DNA from: Nostoc sp. NMS8
Lineage (GTDB): Bacteria; Cyanobacteriota; Cyanobacteriia; Cyanobacteriales; Nostocaceae
Direction of reading: 5' to 3'
NCBI RefSeq assembly: GCF_017115045.1
Contig: NZ_JABXKK010000066.1
Coordinates: 114,085-178,084 of the forward strand
DNA length: 64,000 bases
Positions 50,800 through 62,100 of this stretch are shown here, in pieces. The notes under the pieces are model-generated. The model saw nothing but the letters and a program-made list of their open reading frames with translations. It was not told the DNA's origin and did not search any database. The first letter of the stretch is position 1; each line of letters starts with the position of its first letter. Position numbers and translations under genes: made by a program.

Positions 50800-53700
50800 T
50801 TAATTATTCCCAATGAGATTAACGATCGCTGTAGCTAAATCCACAGGATCGACTGGTTTAGGTAAGTGTTTTTGAAATCCGGCGGCCATTGCTTGGTTAT
50901 AATTAATTTCTCCAGCATAAGCTGTCAATGCGATCGCGGGAATTTGCCCACCTTGTTCTGGTGGTAATTTTCTCACCTCGCGCAGCAACATATAGCCATC
51001 CATTAAGGGCATCCCAATATCGCTTAACAGGATATCTGGCAATGATAGGGCTAATGTTTGCAATGCTTCATCTGCTGATTCAACTGCTGTTACCGTCGCG
51101 CCATATTGTTCCAGCACAAAGCTAAAAAACTCTCGCACATCAGCTTGATCGTCCACAAGCAGTATTTGCACTCCCGCAAGTAATGTGTCGTCATTACTGA
51201 GTTCTGCTTGAGAAGGCTCACTACTGCTGACTCGCAACTCAGAATTTTTCAGCAAAGGTAGGCTGACTGTAAAGGTAGCCCCAAGTCCATCTCCCAGACT
51301 CTCTGCTTGAACTGTCCCACCATGAAGTTCTACCAGATGGCGCACAATGGCCAGTCCTAATCCCAGTCCACCAAAGACTCTGGTTGTTTTAGCATCTGCT
51401 TGGCGGAAGTAGTCAAAGACGTAGGGCAAAAATTCCGGGTTGATTCCTTTACCTGTATCAATTACCTGGATTTGGGCATCTAACCCAACTTGTTTTAGAT
51501 GTACTTCTACTCGTCCTTCTGTGGGGGTGAATTTCACGGCATTGGAAAGGAGATTCCACATCACTTGTTGTAAGCGATCGCCATCACCCAGAACTTTGCC
51601 GATATCATTACTTAACACTGTTTGAATTTTAATTGATTTTGCTTCTGCTGCTAAACGCACCGTTTCTAGGGCAGATGCGATCACTATTTTCAAATCTACT
51701 GCATGGAGACTTAAGCTAACTTTACCTTGTAAAATCCGGGAAACATCAAGTAAATCTCCAATCAATTGGGTTTGTAATTTGGCATTCCGCTCGATTGTTT
51801 CTAATGCCCGGATTTTAGTGGCTTCATCAAACTTGCGGGTTCTGAGTAATTTTGCCCATCCTAAAATCGGATTCAAGGGAGTTCGGAGTTCATGGGAAAG
51901 GACAGCCAGAAATTCATCTTTAATCCGGTTGGCTGTCTCAGCTTGTGCCCTAGCAGTCTTTTCGGCTTCGTAAAGTTGAGCGCGGGCGATCGCTTGGGCA
52001 CACTGTTGTCCTAGTGTCAACATAAATCCCCGGTCTTCTTCGGTAAATATGTGGACAGTGGTAAAGCTTAATGCCAATGCCCCAATTACTTTGCCTTCTA
52101 CTATCAAGGGAATGGAAGCCCAGGCATTATTCACCATAACAGTCACGACATCTGCTAAGTCGGGATATCTAGCAATCATGGCTGCTAAATTTTCTAAAAA
52201 AATCGGTTGCCCAGTTCTGACTGTTTCTGCTATTTGGTTAGGTGCTGTGATCGGAAAACTTGTCCAAGTATTTATGAGCGTTTGCGGATAGCCAATTCCT
52301 TGCACAACTTTTAGGGTAGTATTTCCTTCAGTAAGTAAGACAACGGAACCACCAGTAGCTTCCAAAGCGGCAATGCCTTGGTTTACCACTACATCAGTCA
52401 CCTGTTGGGGAGTTAAGGCTTCTGAGAAGGCAGCAGTTATTTTTTGTAAAAGTACTGTGCGATTGACAGACCTTTCAGCGGCCTGTTTTGCCTGTTGAGT
52501 TTCTTGGTAGAGTCTAGCATTGTCGATGGCGATCGCTGCCCGTCGAGCAATATCTTCTGCTAAAGCCAAGTCTGTTTGTTGGTAATACCGGCCTGACTCG
52601 GCTGTAAAAAAAGAGAGCGATCCAAATAATTGCCCACGAGAACGAACTGGAATTACCATTAGAGAACGCATACCCAGACTTCGCAGCAATTGCAGATGTT
52701 CATCATCTTCAGACATCTGTACCAGATGAGAGTCAGATAATTCGGGTAAAAAGACAGATATTCCTAGCTGTAGCTGCTGTACAAGCTGTTTGGCTCTGAT
52801 TTTGGGTCGATAACGCAGTTGGATTTCGTCTAAAATATTTAGTTTTGTGGGATCGATAATTGCGATCGCAATTTGTTTACTTGACCAATCTTCTTGAAAA
52901 ACATCTACAATACACCAGTCAGCTAAGGTTGGAACTGCCAAATTCGCCACATTTTTTAAGGCAATTTCATAATCTAATGACGCAGCTAGTAAGGTGCTGG
53001 CTTCGACTAAAAAGTTTTGGGTGGCTTCAACTCGTTTGCGAGCGCTAATATCCTCAATAATCCCTAATGCATAATTTGGCTGTCTATTAGTATCCCAAAC
53101 TACTGATGAAGTGAGGTTTACCCAAACGATAGAACCATCTTTGCGGATGTAGCGTTTTTCTAGGGAATAACCACTAATTTCCTTTGCCAAAACTCGCCGA
53201 ACATTTTCCCAATCAAGAGCTAAATCGTGAGGGTGGGTAATTTCTTGGAAGTTCATTTGGATTAACTCTTCATGGCTATACCCAGTAATCTCACAGAAGG
53301 CAGGATTCACTTGAATAAATCGTCCATCCAACGCTACTAAAGTAATACCAACAGCTGCCTGATCGAACATCGCCCGGAACCTTTCTTCACCTTCTCGCAA
53401 GGCTACTTCTGTTTGCTTTGCTGCTGTCACATCTGCCAAAATAATTCCAATTCCTACTGTTTCACCCATTGCGTTGTTGACTGGATAATAATTGCCCAGC
53501 CAGTAGCCGTAACGTTCTGATTGTTCCCTTGTCTTACCGCTGATTTCGACATTTAGCAGGGGTTCTCCAGTTTCTAATACACGTTGTAACTGTTGCTCAA
53601 ACTCAGCCGCCATCGCTGGTAACACTTCCGAAAATTTGCGTCCTAGATGTTCTTCGATAGTCAAACCGTTAATGTCAGCAAAAACCTGATTAATTCGGAT

Positions 53701-54726
53701 ATATCGCAGTTGGCGATCTAAAAAGCATACGGCAACAGGAGCAGCTGCAAGTAGCGCATCCAAAAGAGATAGAGATTCGGCATAATGGACTAAAGCCTGG
53801 TGGATATCTCGATAAAGTCGGGAATTTTCTATTGCTAAAGCAGCACGATGGGTAATCTCTGTTGCTAAAGTTAGGTCAGTGCGATCGTAGCGGCGGTCTG
53901 ATTGAGCGCTGACAAAGCTGATAATGCCAAGTATTCGCCCTTGTGTGATTAACGGCACAATCATCACAGACTTCATCCCCAATTGCCGAACAAGTTCTAA
54001 GTGTTCCTGATTTTGAGTACTTGCGACTAATAGCGAGTCAGATAACTCTGCGATTAATTCACTTTGCCCAGTTCGCAATACTCTAGTAATTGCACTTGTA
54101 CCCTTGTAATCTGTTGCATACTCTTGAAGTTTACGCGTCAACTCCGTTTTTGATGGGTCTGTATGGGTAACGGGTAGGCGGCGAATGGAACCATCATCAT
54201 TTAAAATCTCAACGCTACACCAATCCGCAAGCTGGGGAACTGAGATTTTAGCAATCTGTTCTAAGGTTTGTTCGTAATCTAGTGAAGTAGAGAGTAAACT
54301 ACTAACTTCGGCAATATAGCGAAATCTTTCTTCACTAACTCGCAGCTTTTGGAAATTTTCATCAGCCTGTTTTTTAGCAGTCTTTAATGCTTCACAAATG
54401 ATACTAAAAAGCAATCCTTGTAATGCAAAAAAACCAATTCTCACAGAATTTGAGAGGTCAAAACTTAGCTCAAAAACTGGCGGGAGAAAGAAGTAATTGC
54501 TCAGTAACGCAGACAAGGAGGTTGCCAATAACCCTGATTTCAAACCACCATACCAAGCACTCAGCATGATAGCGCTAAAAAATAGCAAAAAAGGAGTTCC
54601 ACTCATGCTTAACCACGGGTCTAGCATCAACATTAGTATTAATGCAGATGTGACAATTAATACAGCAATGCTATAACGCACTAACTTGGAATAATGAATA
54701 TGGGGCATGAAAATGTCTTGGAACAA
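50800..54726 (-). CDS. Membrane hybrid histidine kinase (DUF4118, GAF/PAS, receiver)
   Basis: 1308 residues. An N-terminal four-helix DUF4118/KdpD-like membrane region (about 15-115; SAWYGGLKSGLLATSLSALLSNYFFLPP) is followed by GAF (about 145-305, LADWCSVEILNDDGS), PAS (315-440), PAS (445-565), GAF (575-730), GAF (745-905), HisKA with H945 in LSHELRTPLNPILGW, HATPase (WNLLSNAVKFTP, DTGKGI, GLGLGLAIVRH) and a receiver with D1236 in LSDIGMPLMDGY. Its second half is strongly similar to the kinase at 4181. The GAF domains lack the cysteine pattern of bilin sensors. It is monocistronic with no adjacent regulator. Confidence 0.93.
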   Translation of the reverse strand: MFQDIFMPHIHYSKLVRYSIAVLIVTSALILMLMLDPWLSMSGTPFLLFFSAIMLSAWYGGLKSGLLATSLSALLSNYFFLPPVFELSFDLSNSVRIGFFALQGLLFSIICEALKTAKKQADENFQKLRVSEERFRYIAEVSSLLSTSLDYEQTLEQIAKISVPQLADWCSVEILNDDGSIRRLPVTHTDPSKTELTRKLQEYATDYKGTSAITRVLRTGQSELIAELSDSLLVASTQNQEHLELVRQLGMKSVMIVPLITQGRILGIISFVSAQSDRRYDRTDLTLATEITHRAALAIENSRLYRDIHQALVHYAESLSLLDALLAAAPVAVCFLDRQLRYIRINQVFADINGLTIEEHLGRKFSEVLPAMAAEFEQQLQRVLETGEPLLNVEISGKTREQSERYGYWLGNYYPVNNAMGETVGIGIILADVTAAKQTEVALREGEERFRAMFDQAAVGITLVALDGRFIQVNPAFCEITGYSHEELIQMNFQEITHPHDLALDWENVRRVLAKEISGYSLEKRYIRKDGSIVWVNLTSSVVWDTNRQPNYALGIIEDISARKRVEATQNFLVEASTLLAASLDYEIALKNVANLAVPTLADWCIVDVFQEDWSSKQIAIAIIDPTKLNILDEIQLRYRPKIRAKQLVQQLQLGISVFLPELSDSHLVQMSEDDEHLQLLRSLGMRSLMVIPVRSRGQLFGSLSFFTAESGRYYQQTDLALAEDIARRAAIAIDNARLYQETQQAKQAAERSVNRTVLLQKITAAFSEALTPQQVTDVVVNQGIAALEATGGSVVLLTEGNTTLKVVQGIGYPQTLINTWTSFPITAPNQIAETVRTGQPIFLENLAAMIARYPDLADVVTVMVNNAWASIPLIVEGKVIGALALSFTTVHIFTEEDRGFMLTLGQQCAQAIARAQLYEAEKTARAQAETANRIKDEFLAVLSHELRTPLNPILGWAKLLRTRKFDEATKIRALETIERNAKLQTQLIGDLLDVSRILQGKVSLSLHAVDLKIVIASALETVRLAAEAKSIKIQTVLSNDIGKVLGDGDRLQQVMWNLLSNAVKFTPTEGRVEVHLKQVGLDAQIQVIDTGKGINPEFLPYVFDYFRQADAKTTRVFGGLGLGLAIVRHLVELHGGTVQAESLGDGLGATFTVSLPLLKNSELRVSSSEPSQAELSNDDTLLAGVQILLVDDQADVREFFSFVLEQYGATVTAVESADEALQTLALSLPDILLSDIGMPLMDGYMLLREVRKLPPEQGGQIPAIALTAYAGEINYNQAMAAGFQKHLPKPVDPVDLATAIVNLIGNN

Positions 54727-55148
54727 CCAATACTCATTGCAGAGGCTCTACATACACTAAGCTAGTTCGCAAGTTTTAGTAATTTATCTATAGATAGATT
54801 TTTATTTATTAAAGAAACTTCTTTCGTTAGAGGTTAATTACTCGGTTATATAGTAATAAAAGCGAGAACTTATCATTAACCTTCTATATTCATAACATTA
54901 GGTTGCTGATGATATAATACTCGATTTAAAGAAATGCTGTGAGCCAAATTTATAACAAATGCCAATAAAGATGATTTTAAATATCCTATACAGCACTTAC
55001 GGCAGCTATGAGGTACATTCCCAAATCTGAAAGCTTTGATAGGAGAGGGCAAGGAGAAAAACTGTATTGCATAATAGCCGGAAGCGCTGTATATCTTCTG
55101 CTTCCATCTCCAACCCAAATCTGACTAAAAGATGTGGGTAAATTAAAA
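54727..55148. other. Gap between hybrid kinase and PEP-CTERM gene
   Basis: 422 bp with no supported gene. An open frame of 80 codons at 54876-55118 is rejected. Otherwise AT-rich. Confidence 0.4.
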
Positions 55149-55892
55149 TTAATCGCAATTAAACAGAGACTCTTCGCTGACTGTCGATTTTTGTTTATGT
55201 TTGCGTAAAATTGTTTTGCTTGTACCCCAAAAACCTATAGCTAGTATTCCTAATGTGAAAGATGGTTCAGGAATAGAGTCAACTCGACGAAACTCAATCG
55301 GCGTAGCGAAAAGCAAATTACCATTGGCTCCAAAAATCTTGTCTAAAGAGTCGATACCATTTTCAGAGACAGTTACACTAGAAATCACCTTACCACCAGA
55401 ACTTGTTGGACAGCCATTAGGAGAGTTATTTCCAATGTAGTCAGTCGGTTCCCACAAAAGTTGCAAATTGCAGCTTGTTGCTAAAACCTTGCTAGAGTCA
55501 AGAGTATGTTCCGATTCTGGTCGATTACATAATCCAGTTACAGAATAGTTTGTATCAAAGGCACGAATACTGAGATTCACTGCTGAATTCTCTTGGCTAA
55601 AAGAATAAAGACGGAAGCGATTAATACTTTTTTGCTCAAGATAAATATTCTCTGTTCCAGTTACAGGGTTTGTATTGGTCAATGCCACACTACAACTTGA
55701 CAGAGTAATCAGTGGAATTGAAGGGTTAGTTGCCACTTGTTGGGAATTATCGAACAAACCAGTAAACCACTGTGCTACTTGCTTGACTTGTGTTTCAAGT
55801 GGTGGCGCAGTAATAGCATTAGCGTGAGTTGCCTGAATAAGTGTGAATGCTGAAAATAATGCTGTCAGAGTATATACTTTGATGAAATTCAT
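55149..55892 (-). CDS. PEP-CTERM exported protein
   Basis: 247 residues. Signal peptide MNFIKVYTLTALFSAFTLIQATHANA, then a beta-rich domain (LITLSSCSVALTNTNPVTGTENIYLEQ..., CNLQLLWEPTDYIGN). The C-terminal signature is SIPEPSFTLGILAIGFWGTSKTILRKHKQK: the PEP motif, a hydrophobic stretch and basic residues. Ten further residues (TVSEESLFNCD) extend past the usual end. Such proteins are exported and sorted by exosortase; no exosortase gene lies in this window. Function unknown. Confidence 0.8.
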   Translation of the reverse strand: MNFIKVYTLTALFSAFTLIQATHANAITAPPLETQVKQVAQWFTGLFDNSQQVATNPSIPLITLSSCSVALTNTNPVTGTENIYLEQKSINRFRLYSFSQENSAVNLSIRAFDTNYSVTGLCNRPESEHTLDSSKVLATSCNLQLLWEPTDYIGNNSPNGCPTSSGGKVISSVTVSENGIDSLDKIFGANGNLLFATPIEFRRVDSIPEPSFTLGILAIGFWGTSKTILRKHKQKSTVSEESLFNCD

Positions 55893-56118
55893 AAATTAAT
55901 GCGATATCTGAAATTTCAAAGTATTTTATCTTACTTTTGCTGTGACACAATACTCAGTTAGGAATAAGAATTAAATAACATGCAATTTCTGTCCCTGGTT
56001 TACCTTACCCTCAATCCCTCTCCTTATAAAGGAGAGGGAAGCTAGAGACAGGATGAGGTTTTGTATCTTATTTAATCCACGTTCCTTGTTAGTTTGGAAT
56101 CAATAAAACTATATTCAA

Positions 56119-57279
56119 TTAATCCTTCAGTACTGCTACCAATTTTTCAATATGCGCTGCTTCATGAGTTGCCATTAAAGATATTCTGATCCGACTTGTG
56201 GGCACTGTGGGAGGACGAATTGCTGGGGCAAAAATGCCAGCATCTCTTAGTTGTTTTCCAGCTTGGAGGGCATCTGTGGCACTAGGCAATTGAAAACATA
56301 ATATTGGTGATTCTGAAGGCAGTAATTTTAGATTGGGTAACTGTTGTTGCAGCAAACTTTTCAAGTAATGTACGTTTTCCCACAATTTGTCCCGGCGTTG
56401 CGGTTCTTGTTGCACTATCTTGATTGCGGCTAAAGCTGCCGCCGTATCAGCAGGTGAAAGCCCAGTGGTGTAAATCCAAGTGGGTGCGCGGTTCCGCAAA
56501 AAGTCGATTAGGGCGCTACTTCCTGCCACATATCCGCCTAAACTAGCCAAAGCTTTACTTAAAGTACCAATTTGAATTAATGGCTTTCCCGTACACCCAA
56601 AATGTTCGACACACCCAGCGCCAGTTTTTCCTAGTACGCCAGTGGCATGAGCTTCATCGACTAGCAGCATACAGCTAAATTCATCAGCGAGATCCAACAG
56701 TGTAGGTAATGGACATAAATCGCCATCCATGCTGAAGACGGTATCAGTCAGAATCAAACAGCGTCGGTAATTTTGCCGCTGTTGACTCAACTGAGTTTTT
56801 AATACTGCCATATCACAGTGCGGGTATTCTACAAATGCTGCACCGCTAAGAACCACTCCATTTTTCAGACTGGAATGATTGTACTGGTCAGAAAATATTA
56901 GATCACGCTTGCCTACAAGGGCGGTAATTGCACCCAGATTGGCTAGATACCCAGAACTAAATACCAAGGCATCTTCTGTTTGTTTGGTAGATGCGATCGC
57001 CTCCTCTAACTCCCTGTGTAATTTTCTATGCCCACTGAGTAATCTAGAACCAGTACTACCAGTGCCAAATTTTGCGATCGCAGCCGTCGCCGCTGCCATC
57101 AACCGCTCATCCCCAGCCAATCCCAAATAGTCATTGCTGGCAAAATTAATTACCTCTTGCCCAGCTAAAACCACCGTTGCACCCGGACGACCATCAATAG
57201 GCTGTACTGAACGATACCAGTCTGCTCGATGAATTGTTGCTAAGGACTGTTCTAGCCAGGCATAAGGATCGGTTGGCAT
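56119..57279 (-). CDS. bioF: 8-amino-7-oxononanoate synthase (BioF)
   Basis: 386 residues of the alpha-oxoamine synthase family; makes 8-amino-7-oxononanoate from pimeloyl-ACP or -CoA and alanine in biotin synthesis. The PLP lysine is K242 ([12 protein letters not shown]), the PLP-pairing Asp is D208 ([10 protein letters not shown], with H211), and [22 protein letters not shown] and YNHSSLKNG are present. Related KBL enzymes are not excluded by motif but the length and context fit BioF. The bases upstream of its ATG are a C-rich heptamer repeat, so no purine-rich ribosome site is present. It follows ruvA by 76 bp. Confidence 0.9.
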   Translation of the reverse strand: MPTDPYAWLEQSLATIHRADWYRSVQPIDGRPGATVVLAGQEVINFASNDYLGLAGDERLMAAATAAIAKFGTGSTGSRLLSGHRKLHRELEEAIASTKQTEDALVFSSGYLANLGAITALVGKRDLIFSDQYNHSSLKNGVVLSGAAFVEYPHCDMAVLKTQLSQQRQNYRRCLILTDTVFSMDGDLCPLPTLLDLADEFSCMLLVDEAHATGVLGKTGAGCVEHFGCTGKPLIQIGTLSKALASLGGYVAGSSALIDFLRNRAPTWIYTTGLSPADTAAALAAIKIVQQEPQRRDKLWENVHYLKSLLQQQLPNLKLLPSESPILCFQLPSATDALQAGKQLRDAGIFAPAIRPPTVPTSRIRISLMATHEAAHIEKLVAVLKD

Positions 57280-57280
57280 A

Positions 57281-57320
57281 GGGGCAGGGGGAGCAGGGGA
57301 GGCAGGGGGGGCAGGGGAGA
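57281..57320. repeat. G-rich short tandem repeat at the bioF start
   Basis: Repeats of GGGGCAGGGG / GGAGCAGGGGA on the plus strand. It has several G4 runs, so quadruplex formation is possible on the plus strand, while the bioF mRNA leader would be C-rich. Confidence 0.7.
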
Positions 57321-57355
57321 ATAACTAATGACAAATGACCAATGACTAATGACCA

Positions 57356-57988
57356 TTAAACTTGTTCGCTACTGAGATGAGCGATCGCTTGTTTAATCCA
57401 GTCTTCGACGTAGGCATCTTTGGGTAGTCCGATGTCTTCGCTGACTACATGCAGGGCATGACTGACCTCATGGGCAGTATATCCCAAGGCGAAGAGGGTC
57501 ATTTGCACCTCTTCGAGAATTCCTGGTGCAGGCCCGCCTGTGGCGACGAAGAACCCGGCTGATTTGCGCCACTCGACTAATTTACTTTTCAGTTCCAAAC
57601 AGATGCGTTCAGCGATTTTTTTGCCCACACCTGGAGCCTGAATGAGGATTTGTGTATTGCCAGCGATAATTGCTTGGACTAAATCTGGTAGTTCCAGAGT
57701 GTCCAAGAGGGCGATCGCTAAGGCTGCACCAATCCCTGTGACAGTCAGCAAGTGGCGAAATAAATCGCGTTCGGCTGGGGAAGCAAAGCCATATAGAAAG
57801 GGCACTTCTTCGCGAATTTGGAAATGGGTAAAAATTTGCGCCACTCCTCCCGATTCTGGTAACTGATTTGCTAGCCGTTGGGGAACTTGCAAATCATACC
57901 CTAAGCCATTCACTTCCAGAGTCAGAATCACGCGATTAGCGCCAATTGTTTGGATACCAGCGACTATACCTTTTAGATAACTAATCAT
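57356..57988 (-). CDS. ruvA: Holliday junction helicase subunit RuvA
   Basis: 210 residues: OB domain ([36 protein letters not shown]), tandem helix-hairpin-helix domain ([47 protein letters not shown]) and a C-terminal helical domain ([21 protein letters not shown]). RuvA binds four-way junctions and positions RuvB for branch migration. Its ATG overlaps the stop of the sucrose-phosphatase gene by one base, so the two are coupled; ruvB is not in this window. Confidence 0.95.
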   Translation of the reverse strand: MISYLKGIVAGIQTIGANRVILTLEVNGLGYDLQVPQRLANQLPESGGVAQIFTHFQIREEVPFLYGFASPAERDLFRHLLTVTGIGAALAIALLDTLELPDLVQAIIAGNTQILIQAPGVGKKIAERICLELKSKLVEWRKSAGFFVATGGPAPGILEEVQMTLFALGYTAHEVSHALHVVSEDIGLPKDAYVEDWIKQAIAHLSSEQV

Positions 57989-58746
57989 TACAAGAGACCA
58001 AAATAATGTAAGCCTTCAATAATTCCACCTGCACAAAAACATGAAGCCAGGTAGCGGTAGTCTGCGGGATACTCATTGTGCCATTGGAGTAACTCTTTGC
58101 GGGCATTCCCCACAATGATTCCCCGTTCGTTGCCTACAGCAAATAAAGCAATATCATTACCTGAATCACCACAGACAACTGTTTGTTCTGCTGCAAATTT
58201 CCACTTCTGGCGTAAAAATTGCATTGCTTGACCTTTATCGCTGGTGCGGGGTACAATGTCAAGGTCTATATCGCTACTGTAGATTAACTTTACATTTAAT
58301 TTATATTTTTGCAACTCCGCTTCAAGTTGTGGTAGAACATTCGCAGATGCTTTTTGTTCTAAAAAAAAGCTCACTTTGAAGGGACGCTGTTCTGAATCTG
58401 GTTGCCGAACTAACTCACGGTATTTCCGGGTAATAGATAATACAGCTTCCCGTTCCCATCCCGGAGAGAGGATTTCTGACCAATCTGAGTCTGGAGTATC
58501 AGTACCATCAAGGTAAATTTCTGTACCTACAGAAAGGACAAGGGCATCCGGTTGCAAAAGATTTTTTTCAGCTTGGAGTTCTTTGTAAAGTACAGGTGAT
58601 CGCCCGGTAGAATAAACTATTTTAGTCCCATATTCTTGGCGATGTCTCTTCAGCAGTTGATTTAGTTCTGGTAAAGCGCTGTCATCGCCGACGGTGCGAT
58701 ATACGAGGGTGTCGTCTAAATCGGTTACAAACAGAAATGGTTTCAT
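57988..58746 (-). CDS. Sucrose-phosphate phosphatase (HAD superfamily)
   Basis: 252 residues. The HAD nucleophile is D9 in [42 protein letters not shown] and [11 protein letters not shown] complete the four HAD motifs in sucrose-6-phosphatase order. The enzyme hydrolyses sucrose-6-phosphate to sucrose, a compatible solute and, in heterocyst-formers, the carbon carrier to heterocysts. The gene leads a likely operon with ruvA (one-base overlap) and bioF. Sucrose-phosphate synthase is not encoded here. Confidence 0.9.
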   Translation of the reverse strand: MKPFLFVTDLDDTLVYRTVGDDSALPELNQLLKRHRQEYGTKIVYSTGRSPVLYKELQAEKNLLQPDALVLSVGTEIYLDGTDTPDSDWSEILSPGWEREAVLSITRKYRELVRQPDSEQRPFKVSFFLEQKASANVLPQLEAELQKYKLNVKLIYSSDIDLDIVPRTSDKGQAMQFLRQKWKFAAEQTVVCGDSGNDIALFAVGNERGIIVGNARKELLQWHNEYPADYRYLASCFCAGGIIEGLHYFGLL

Positions 58747-59056
58747 GATTAAATCTCTTGCAAAATTTCGTTATTCTAACGTGTGAAGAGACTTTTGCAA
58801 GAGATTTGTTTGCTAAAAACAAAACGTTATATCAGAAATTATTCTTTTGTAGAGACGGCGATTTATCGCGTCTTTGTGATAATTGATGATCGCATTTTTG
58901 GGATTTAGAATTGTCATCACAAAACTTTAACCGAACCGTATTGTCTACTACGTCTTGAGAATGGCGATCGCCTCATTAGTACAGAGTTTAAGTGTCGCGA
59001 TAATGCCATACTCAATCTCAAGAAAACCGAATTGATTGAAGGAGTTGTTTATGTAG

Positions 59057-59162
59057 TATAGCGGTTCCCATTCAGATGAGGTACAACATTATATCGCAAG
59101 GTGTAGGGGCACGGCATGCCGTTCCCCTACGGCTGTACCTTACTAGGTCGGGAAACGCTATA
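59057..59162. repeat. MITE family A, full-length copy
   Basis: 106 bp, TATAGCGGTTCCCATTCAG to GTCGGGAAACGCTATA. The central hairpin (59103-59130) has one mismatch. Also in this 58747-59183 gap is a diverged family D remnant at 58845-58940 (TTTGTAGAGACGGCGATTTA... to ACCGTATTG). Confidence 0.75.
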
Positions 59163-59183
59163 TCACCTTTCAATTAAACTAAA

Positions 59184-62100
59184 TCATCGTTTACTGTGTA
59201 CAAGTGCCACCACAGCTTGAGCTAACTCTTCTGGATCGAGAGGCTTGGTAACGTGTCGTTGATAACCACTAGTTATAGCTCGTTCGTAATCATCAACTCT
59301 GGCATAAGCAGTCAAAGCGATCGCGGGAATCTCTCCCCCTTTTTCGGGCGTTAAGGTGCGGATTTGTTGAATCAGTGAATAACCATCGACTCCGGGCATC
59401 CCAATATCACTGACTAAGACATCGGGTTGAAAAGACTCCAGGTTTGCTAAAACTTCTGCCGCAGAGGCAACAGTTAGGACTGTAGCTCCGTATTCAGTAA
59501 GTAATACTGTTAGTAGTTCACGCGCATCGGGATCGTCATCAACTGTGAGGACTCGAATGCCTGTAAGTTCCAGTGCTGGTTGTGGCAACTCATCTGGCTG
59601 CTTGATTTCCGGTTCAATATTCAGCAGTGGCAACTGGACTGTAAAGGTGGCTCCCAAGCCTTCACCAGGACTATCAGCCGCGATCGTGCCGCCGTGAGCC
59701 TCAACTAACTGCCGGACGATCGCTAACCCCAATCCTAACCCCCCATACTTGCGGGTAATTGAGACATCTTCCTGACGGAATGACTCAAAAATATACGGGA
59801 GAAAGTCTGAGTTAATGCCTTTACCAGTGTCACTGACAGTAATCTGTGCTTGATCGTTAAGTCGCTCTAATCGGGTTTCTACGCGTCCTCCTTTGGGGGT
59901 AAACTTGATCGCGTTAGAAAGTAAATTCCAAACGATCTGTTGAAGGCGGTTGGAATCTCCAGAGACTTGCCCAATATTTTGCAGTATGGAATGCAACACA
60001 ATTGATTTGGAAAGGGCTGCTGTATTTACTGTATCGATCGCAGATTCAATCACAAATGCCAGATTCACAGGAGTAGCATCGATGCTGAGTTTGCCGCGCA
60101 GAATCTTGGCAACATCGAGTAAGTCATCAATCAGTTGAGTTTGCAATTTAGCGTTGCGTTCAATGGTGGCTAAGGCTTCGGCTGTTTTGGCTTCACTAAA
60201 TTTCCGGGTTTGTAGCAGTTTTGTCCAGCCGAGAATTGGGTTAAGAGGCGATCGCAATTCGTGGGAGAGAACCGCCAGAAATTCATCTTTGATCCGATTA
60301 GCGCGTTCGGCTTCGGCTCTGGCTGCTTGTTCTAGCTGCAATAGGCGATCGCGTTCAATTTCAGTTTGTTTGCGATCGGTGATATCTTGCACATTACCTA
60401 CCATCCGTACCGCATTGCCCGCAGCATCATAGAAAACCTGACCTCTAGCCGCTAACCAGCGAATGCCATCAGGATGTATAGTACGGAAGTCATCTTCATA
60501 GTACTCTTCCTGTTGCTGGATGGTGCGACTCACTGCTTCATTGGCTGAGGTGCGATCGTCTGGGTGCAGGAGACTTAACCACAGTTGATATGTGATTTCC
60601 TGTGTGCTTGGGTCAAGCCCAAACAGATTGACGTACTCTTCAGATACATGAGCGCTATTGTGGATAATGTCCCAGTCCCATAATCCCGATTGCGTCGCTT
60701 TATACGCCAATTTCAACCGGGCTTCGCTTTCCTGCAAGAGGAGTTCTATCTTTTTGCGATCGGTAATGTCTCGTGAAATCAACAAGATTCGTTCCAGCTG
60801 CCCAGAAGCATCCAAAATCGGGCTAACGACCACTTCCCACCATTTCGGAGTGCCTTTTATAGTTGGGCAGTATCCGCGAAAAATGCTGACTTTGCCTGTT
60901 TTAGTGGCAGCAAGTGCCTCCTCTGCTTCTTGCCGAGAACTGCCTTCCCAGAAACCGAGCCATTCAGTATTGAGATAGGCATTTAAATCATCAATTTCCA
61001 TCAAACACAGTCCACCTGTATTCATATACAGCAGCCGCCCATCAAGACTTAATACCTTGATGCAATCAGAACTGCTGTCTAAAATACGGTTTTTAAATTC
61101 TTCACTCTGGCGCAAGGCTTCTTCAGTTTGTTGGCGAGTGGTGATATCTCGCCAAGTAGCAACAAATCCATCTCCACATTTAGCCACGCGGATATCAAAG
61201 GCTCTAACTAAGCGTTGTTCTCCGTAATCATCTTCATAAACTAGGCTGTCTTTAATGAGCGGCTGTCCTGTTTCTACTACCTGGCAGTATTCATCAAACA
61301 ATCCACTTTCACGATGCCCTGGTAGTAATTGACATAACCCATGCCCAATCTGCTGCTCATAAGTCATTTTATTGTTGAAACAAGCCGCACTATTAACATA
61401 TTCAGTCACAAAATCGACAATCTGTCCTTGCTCATTCCGTACAGCACGGTATACCCCAAAGCAGTCCAGCATATTTTCAATTGAGGTGCGGAAGCGTTCT
61501 TCGCTCTTTCGCAAAGAAAGTTCTGCCTGTTTGCGCTCGCTGATATCATGATGGATGCCTGAAAGCCGGAGTGGATTGCCCTGTCGATCGCGCGAAACTA
61601 CCTTTCCGTGGTTGGCAATCCATTTCCACTTCCCAGACTTGGTTAACATTCGATATTCAAATTTGTAAGATACCGAATCGTCGTGAAGATGAGCATTCAA
61701 CCGTTCCATCACCCAAACTTTATCGTCAGGATGAATCAGTCGCTCCCAACTGCTAAAGTCCCCAGGTAAATCTCCTGGCTCATATCCGAGCATTTCTAGC
61801 CATCGGGAACTTAAATAATCTTCATTGGTAACAACGTTCCAATCCCAGAGACCGCCACCAGAACCTTCCAGTGCCATTTGCAGGCGTTCTTCACTGTCTC
61901 GCAAGGCTTGCTCTGCCTGCTTGCGATCGCTGATGTCTTCGGCAATACCTGCAAACCGATAAATCTCTCCGGTTTCATCTCGAAGGGGAAAGCAGCGATC
62001 CTGAACCCAGCGAATACTACCATCGGCTAAAATAATCCGGTATTCTTCATCAAATTTACCTGCAACAGCTTTTTCAGAAAACGCTCTCTGAATCGATTCA

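Noticed and set aside
54876..55118. 80-codon open frame upstream of the hybrid kinase
   Set aside because: No ribosome site, no protein-like pattern (Cys/Ser/Phe scatter), and no recognised relative; more likely chance.
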